From UMGS621 sp964468815 (GTDB lineage: Bacteria; Bacillota; Clostridia; Christensenellales; Borkfalkiaceae): a stretch of 8,043 nucleotides of DNA. Made by a program: the position numbers and the translations under genes. The notes beneath the pieces are model-generated. The model searched no databases, was not told the origin of the DNA, and saw nothing but the letters and a program-made list of their open reading frames with translations. Position 1 is the first letter of the stretch. Each line of letters opens with the position of its first letter. Location of the stretch: contig CAYXWN010000051.1 of NCBI GenBank assembly GCA_964468815.1, positions 1 to 8,043 of the forward strand, in the 5' to 3' direction. Below are positions 6,011 to 8,043 of the stretch, piece by piece.

Positions 6011-6691
6011 ATGAGAATGAGAAAGAAGAAACATCTTGATGAACGCCTTTCGGCAGTCGGCGATTTTATAATCGTTTCGGAAGAAAAGGGATTCTATTAT
6101 GATTCCGCACGTGATCGACAGCAGTGGATTGATTTGAAATCTGTTTTCGGAAATCGCCCCGTCGATTTGGAGATCGGTTGCGGAAAAGGGGCTTTTATTG
6201 ACGCGATGGCGGAAAAATATTCGGACGCCGCTTTTTTGGCTGTGGAACGGATCGGAAACGTAATTGTGTGTGCCGCGGAACGTGCGAAGGAGCAAGGGAG
6301 AAGCAACGTGCGCTTTCTCAACGTTAGCGCGGAAAATCTTTTATATTGGATTCCTCCGCACTCGATTCGCACGGTTTATCTTAATTTTTCTTGTCCGTAT
6401 CCCAAAAAGACTTACGCGAATCACCGTTTGACGCATCCTAAATTTTTAGAGATTTATCGGTCGATTTTATCCGAAAACGGGCGAATCGTTCAAAAGACGG
6501 ATAATCGGGATTTTTTCGAATATTCGTTGGAATCTTATTCCGCTTGCGGTTATCGGGTAGATTTTGTTACGGAAGATTTGCATGGTTCGTCCGTTTCAAG
6601 TATTCCGACCGAATACGAAGAAAAATTCGTCCGAGAGGGAAAACCCATTTATTATGCCGAAATTTCTTTAAAAAATGATTCAAACGCTTGA
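6011..6691 (+). CDS. trmB: tRNA (guanine-N7-)-methyltransferase, divergent motif
   Basis: This 226-residue Rossmann-fold enzyme belongs to the TrmB family, which uses S-adenosylmethionine to make m7G at position 46 of the tRNA variable loop. It shows the SAM-binding LEIGCGKG (53-60), the motif region LNFSCPYPKK (124-133), RLTHPKFL (139-146) and the C-terminal PTEYEEKF (199-206) followed by GKPIYYAE. The start MRMR is usual for Firmicutes TrmB. An in-frame TAA at 5999-6001 and no alternative start codon between it and 6011 exclude a longer protein. There is no Shine-Dalgarno sequence. The family consensus NFSDPWPKKRH reads NFSCPYPKKTY here, changing the usual Asp (C128), Trp (Y130) and His (Y135); R139 and the T/E residues of the last motif are kept. 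The 3' end holds the perR -35. Confidence 0.88.
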   Translation: MRMRKKKHLDERLSAVGDFIIVSEEKGFYYDSARDRQQWIDLKSVFGNRPVDLEIGCGKGAFIDAMAEKYSDAAFLAVERIGNVIVCAAERAKEQGRSNVRFLNVSAENLLYWIPPHSIRTVYLNFSCPYPKKTYANHRLTHPKFLEIYRSILSENGRIVQKTDNRDFFEYSLESYSACGYRVDFVTEDLHGSSVSSIPTEYEEKFVREGKPIYYAEISLKNDSNA

Positions 6692-6716
6692 CAATACGAG
6701 AAAAAATAATTATAAT
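6688..6716 (+). promoter_or_regulatory. Perfect-consensus promoter of perR
   Basis: TTGACA (6688-6693) and TATAAT (6711-6716) are perfect matches with a 17-nt spacer. The -35 overlaps the trmB stop codon (6689-6691). The start is predicted near 6723. The -10 lies inside a PerR-box-like sequence, so a bound repressor would occlude polymerase. Confidence 0.85.
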
Positions 6717-6724
6717 AATGATAA
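6710..6724 (+). promoter_or_regulatory. PerR box (operator) over the perR -10
   Basis: TTATAATAATGATAA matches the Bacillus Per box TTATAATnATTATAA at 13 of 14 defined positions (only 6720, G for T, differs). It covers the -10 element, the classic position for repression, and points to PerR autoregulation. Confidence 0.7.
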
Positions 6725-6735
6725 TTGTTATTATT
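6714..6735 (+). promoter_or_regulatory. Overlapping Fur-like palindrome at the perR start point
   Basis: A 22-bp imperfect palindrome centred between 6724 and 6725 (9 of 11 pairs match) runs from AATAAT to ATTATT. Its 19-bp core (6714-6732) matches the E. coli Fur box at 15 of 19 positions. It overlaps the PerR box and covers the predicted start, so it may be a second, staggered binding register for a Fur-superfamily protein. Confidence 0.5.
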
Positions 6736-6746
6736 TAGGAGCTGTT

Positions 6747-7112
6747 ATGCGTTATTCTCGACAGAGAGAACTTATTTTGAATCTCGTAAAATCGAGTTGC
6801 GAGCACCCCACGGCAGAGGACGTTTACGAGCAAGCGAAGCGAATCGAGCCTTCGCTCAGTTTAGGTACGGTTTACCGTAACTTAAAGAACCTTGCCGACG
6901 GCGGAGTCGTTACGACGTTGGAAACGATGGACAAAAGAGTTCATTACGACGGGAATTTGCAATCGCACCGCCACTTTATCTGTAAAAAATGCGGTAAGAT
7001 CGTCGATCTTTTTGTTTCAGCCGAAATCCCGAAAGAACTTTCGGATATGGGGCTTACGGTAGAGGATGAGAAGTGCATTTATTACGGTATTTGCGGCGAT
7101 TGCATGAAATAA
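6747..7112 (+). CDS. perR: PerR-type Fur-family peroxide-sensing repressor
   Basis: This 121-residue Fur-superfamily regulator senses peroxide through metal-catalysed histidine oxidation and represses oxidative-stress genes. A winged-helix DNA-binding domain (1 to about 65) includes SLGTVYRNLKNLADGG (38-53). The structural zinc site is C79-x-x-C82 and C116-x-x-C119. All five residues that align with the regulatory metal site of B. subtilis PerR are present: H20, D68, H74, H76 and D87. An Asp at the position of D104 (here D87) distinguishes PerR from Fur, which usually has Glu. The protein lacks about 20 N-terminal residues compared with B. subtilis PerR, as clostridial members often do. AGGAG (6737-6741) fixes the ATG at 6747. 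It is followed by rubrerythrin, a known PerR target in clostridia, and a PerR box covers its promoter. Confidence 0.85.
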   Translation: MRYSRQRELILNLVKSSCEHPTAEDVYEQAKRIEPSLSLGTVYRNLKNLADGGVVTTLETMDKRVHYDGNLQSHRHFICKKCGKIVDLFVSAEIPKELSDMGLTVEDEKCIYYGICGDCMK

Positions 7113-7127
7113 CGAGATACGGTCAAA

Positions 7128-7142
7128 ATAATATATTATAAT
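7128..7142 (+). promoter_or_regulatory. AT palindrome and -10-like element upstream of rubrerythrin
   Basis: ATAATATATTAT (7128-7139) is a perfect 12-bp palindrome. It overlaps a perfect PerR half-site ATTATAA (7135-7141) and a TATAAT (7137-7142). The full 7-1-7 box is not present, and no good -35 lies 17 nt upstream (GAGATA at 7114-7119). It may be a weak internal promoter with an imperfect PerR site; read-through from perR is equally possible. Confidence 0.35.
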
Positions 7143-7158
7143 GGAAGGAGATAAAATT

Positions 7159-7704
7159 ATGAAAAAGTATGTTTGCCAAATCTGCGGTTACGTTCACGAA
7201 GGGGACAGCGCACCCGAATTTTGCCCCCAATGCAAAGCGCCTGCTTCTAAGTTTACGGAAGTCGTTGAAAACGAAAGAGCATGGGCTGCCGAGCATGTTG
7301 TCGGCGTCGCTCAGGGTGTCGATCCTGAAATTATCGAGGGATTGAGAATGAATTTCACCGGTGAATGTACCGAAGTGGGAATGTATCTTGCGATGGCGAG
7401 AGTCGCACACAGAGAAGGGTATCCCGAAATCGGTCTTTATTGGGAAAAGGCTGCTTACGAAGAAGCCGAGCACGCTGCGAAGTTTGCGGAATTGTTGGGT
7501 GAGGTTGTAACCGATTCGACCAAGAAGAATCTCGAAATGAGAGTGGAAGCGGAAAACGGCGCGACGGCAGGCAAATTTGAACTTGCAAAGAAAGCGAAAG
7601 AACTCGGACTTGATGCGATTCACGACACGGTGCACGAAATGGCTCGTGACGAAGCGCGCCACGGCAAGGCGTTTGAAGGTCTTTTGAAAAGATATTTCAA
7701 ATAA
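7159..7704 (+). CDS. rbr: Reverse rubrerythrin (N-terminal rubredoxin domain)
   Basis: This 181-residue cytoplasmic non-haem iron protein probably reduces hydrogen peroxide to water with electrons passed from NAD(P)H via reductases. The N-terminal rubredoxin domain (1 to about 35) binds iron through C6-x-x-C9 and C22-x-x-C25. A ferritin-like four-helix domain (about 50-180) carries the di-iron ligands: E69 and/or E72 in GECTEVGMY, E102-x-x-H105, E130 or E132, and E165-x-x-H168. The rubredoxin domain comes first, the opposite of classical rubrerythrin, matching the clostridial 'reverse' type, which is PerR-controlled and strongly induced by oxygen in Clostridium acetobutylicum. GGAAGGAG (7143-7150) fixes the ATG at 7159; an ATG at 7141 in frame is rejected because it would put the ribosome binding site inside the gene. 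It lies 46 nt after perR and ends at a strong terminator. Confidence 0.93.
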   Translation: MKKYVCQICGYVHEGDSAPEFCPQCKAPASKFTEVVENERAWAAEHVVGVAQGVDPEIIEGLRMNFTGECTEVGMYLAMARVAHREGYPEIGLYWEKAAYEEAEHAAKFAELLGEVVTDSTKKNLEMRVEAENGATAGKFELAKKAKELGLDAIHDTVHEMARDEARHGKAFEGLLKRYFK

Positions 7705-7721
7705 GAAAAAACAAAAACTAG

Positions 7722-7750
7722 AAAGAGCAGGCGAAAGCTTGCTCTTTTTT
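7722..7750 (+). terminator. Intrinsic terminator of the perR-rbr unit
   Basis: An 11-bp stem pairs AAAGAGCAGGC (7722-7732) with GCTTGCTCTTT (7737-7747), including one G-T pair, around a GAAA tetraloop (7733-7736). It runs into a six-T tract (7745-7750). The 3' T-tract merges with a TTGACA at 7749-7754. Confidence 0.92.
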
Positions 7751-7778
7751 GACATTTATTATAACATTAGGTTGATTT

Positions 7779-8043
7779 ATGCAAACGATAAAATATAAAT
7801 TGGCGGACGGGAAAACGGTAGATATAGAAGTAAGCGACGAAGTCGCAGAAGTATACGATCAAATCGTGACTTATGAAAAGAAAGTTCATAGAAAAGAAAC
7901 CCGTCGGCATAATTCTCTCGAATATATGCAAGACAAAGTCTTTGATTTTGCCGATGAAAACGGCAACGTGGAAGATACTTTGGAACGCGAGGCTAAATAC
8001 GCCGAGGAATTAGAATACGACGAATTAGAATTTGCGCGCGAAG
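7779..8043 (+). CDS. Truncated N-terminus of a sigma-70-like protein (partial)
   Basis: An open frame starts at ATG 7779 and runs off the window edge after 88 codons. An in-frame TGA at 7773-7775 makes this the first possible start. A weak AGG (7769-7771) stands in for a ribosome binding site. The visible protein is acidic and hydrophilic. A short N-terminal section (KYKLADGKTVDIEVSDEVAE, 5-24) is followed by a basic RKETRRHNSLEYM (38-50), then DFADENGN (56-63) and an acidic helix-like stretch. This order, especially the RRH-SLE block followed by an F-x-D-E-N acidic segment, resembles small sigma-70 region-4-like regulators found on Firmicutes conjugative and other mobile elements. The helix-turn-helix that would prove it would lie beyond base 8043. 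The reading frame itself is more certain than the function. Confidence 0.6.
   Translation, partial: MQTIKYKLADGKTVDIEVSDEVAEVYDQIVTYEKKVHRKETRRHNSLEYMQDKVFDFADENGNVEDTLEREAKYAEELEYDELEFARE

Noticed and set aside
6675..6746. Upstream in-frame ATG (6675) as the perR start
   Set aside because: It would add 24 Asn-rich residues translated from the promoter and operator; the ATG at 6747 has the AGGAG site and gives the normal family N-terminus.
7123..7755. Minus-strand 210-residue frame opposite rubrerythrin
   Set aside because: It runs through the terminator stem and is antisense to a well-supported gene; the Phe/Arg-rich composition is typical of an antisense reading.
7749..7765. TTGACA after the rbr terminator as promoter of the edge gene
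   Set aside because: No -10 occurs at 16-18 nt; the only TATAAC is 5 nt away, too close to pair with it, and a TTGCTC 15 nt before TATAAC is weak. The promoter of the edge gene remains unassigned.

Overview
The window looks like a housekeeping stretch of a moderately low-GC, strictly anaerobic Firmicutes (Clostridia-type) chromosome. The grounds are near-consensus SigA promoters (several with a TG extended -10), strong GGAGG-type ribosome binding sites, a PerR-type regulator followed by a 'reverse' rubrerythrin (a clostridial oxidative-stress pair), and the yvyE, RecX and Nnr family members. The species cannot be named from sequence alone.

Left part (1-344). A minus-strand tRNA-Ala(CGC) has its own promoter just upstream (135-163). 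A bulged hairpin lies at the window edge downstream of the tRNA (1-35). The AT-rich intergenic region then carries the divergent tyrS promoter (298-326).

Operon 1 (360-5460, plus). The order is tyrS, yvyE-family gene, recX, bifunctional NAD(P)H-hydrate repair enzyme, class I/II aminotransferase. The genes abut or overlap (TAA directly followed by ATG, then overlaps of 10 and 16 nt, then a 12 nt gap), so one translationally coupled mRNA is likely. tyrS has only a short predicted leader, with no room for a T-box.

Convergent and divergent middle (5461-6010). A bidirectional terminator separates the operon from an unrecognised 116-residue protein gene on the minus strand. That gene is driven by a perfect TTGACA/TATAAT promoter. 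It is back to back with the promoter of trmB, whose ATG falls at the predicted transcription start, so the trmB mRNA appears to be leaderless.

Oxidative-stress part (6688-7750). perR has a perfect-consensus promoter whose -10 lies inside a near-perfect PerR box, implying autorepression. The reverse rubrerythrin gene follows and ends in a clean GAAA-loop terminator. Together they form a peroxide-sensing and peroxide-reducing unit.

Right edge (7779-8043). A truncated reading frame resembles the N-terminus of small sigma-70-like proteins often found on Firmicutes mobile elements. No CRISPR array, insertion sequence or evident new multi-gene system was seen. The most interesting signals are the leaderless trmB with its altered catalytic motif, the unrecognised small gene, and the dense PerR/Fur-type operator region.
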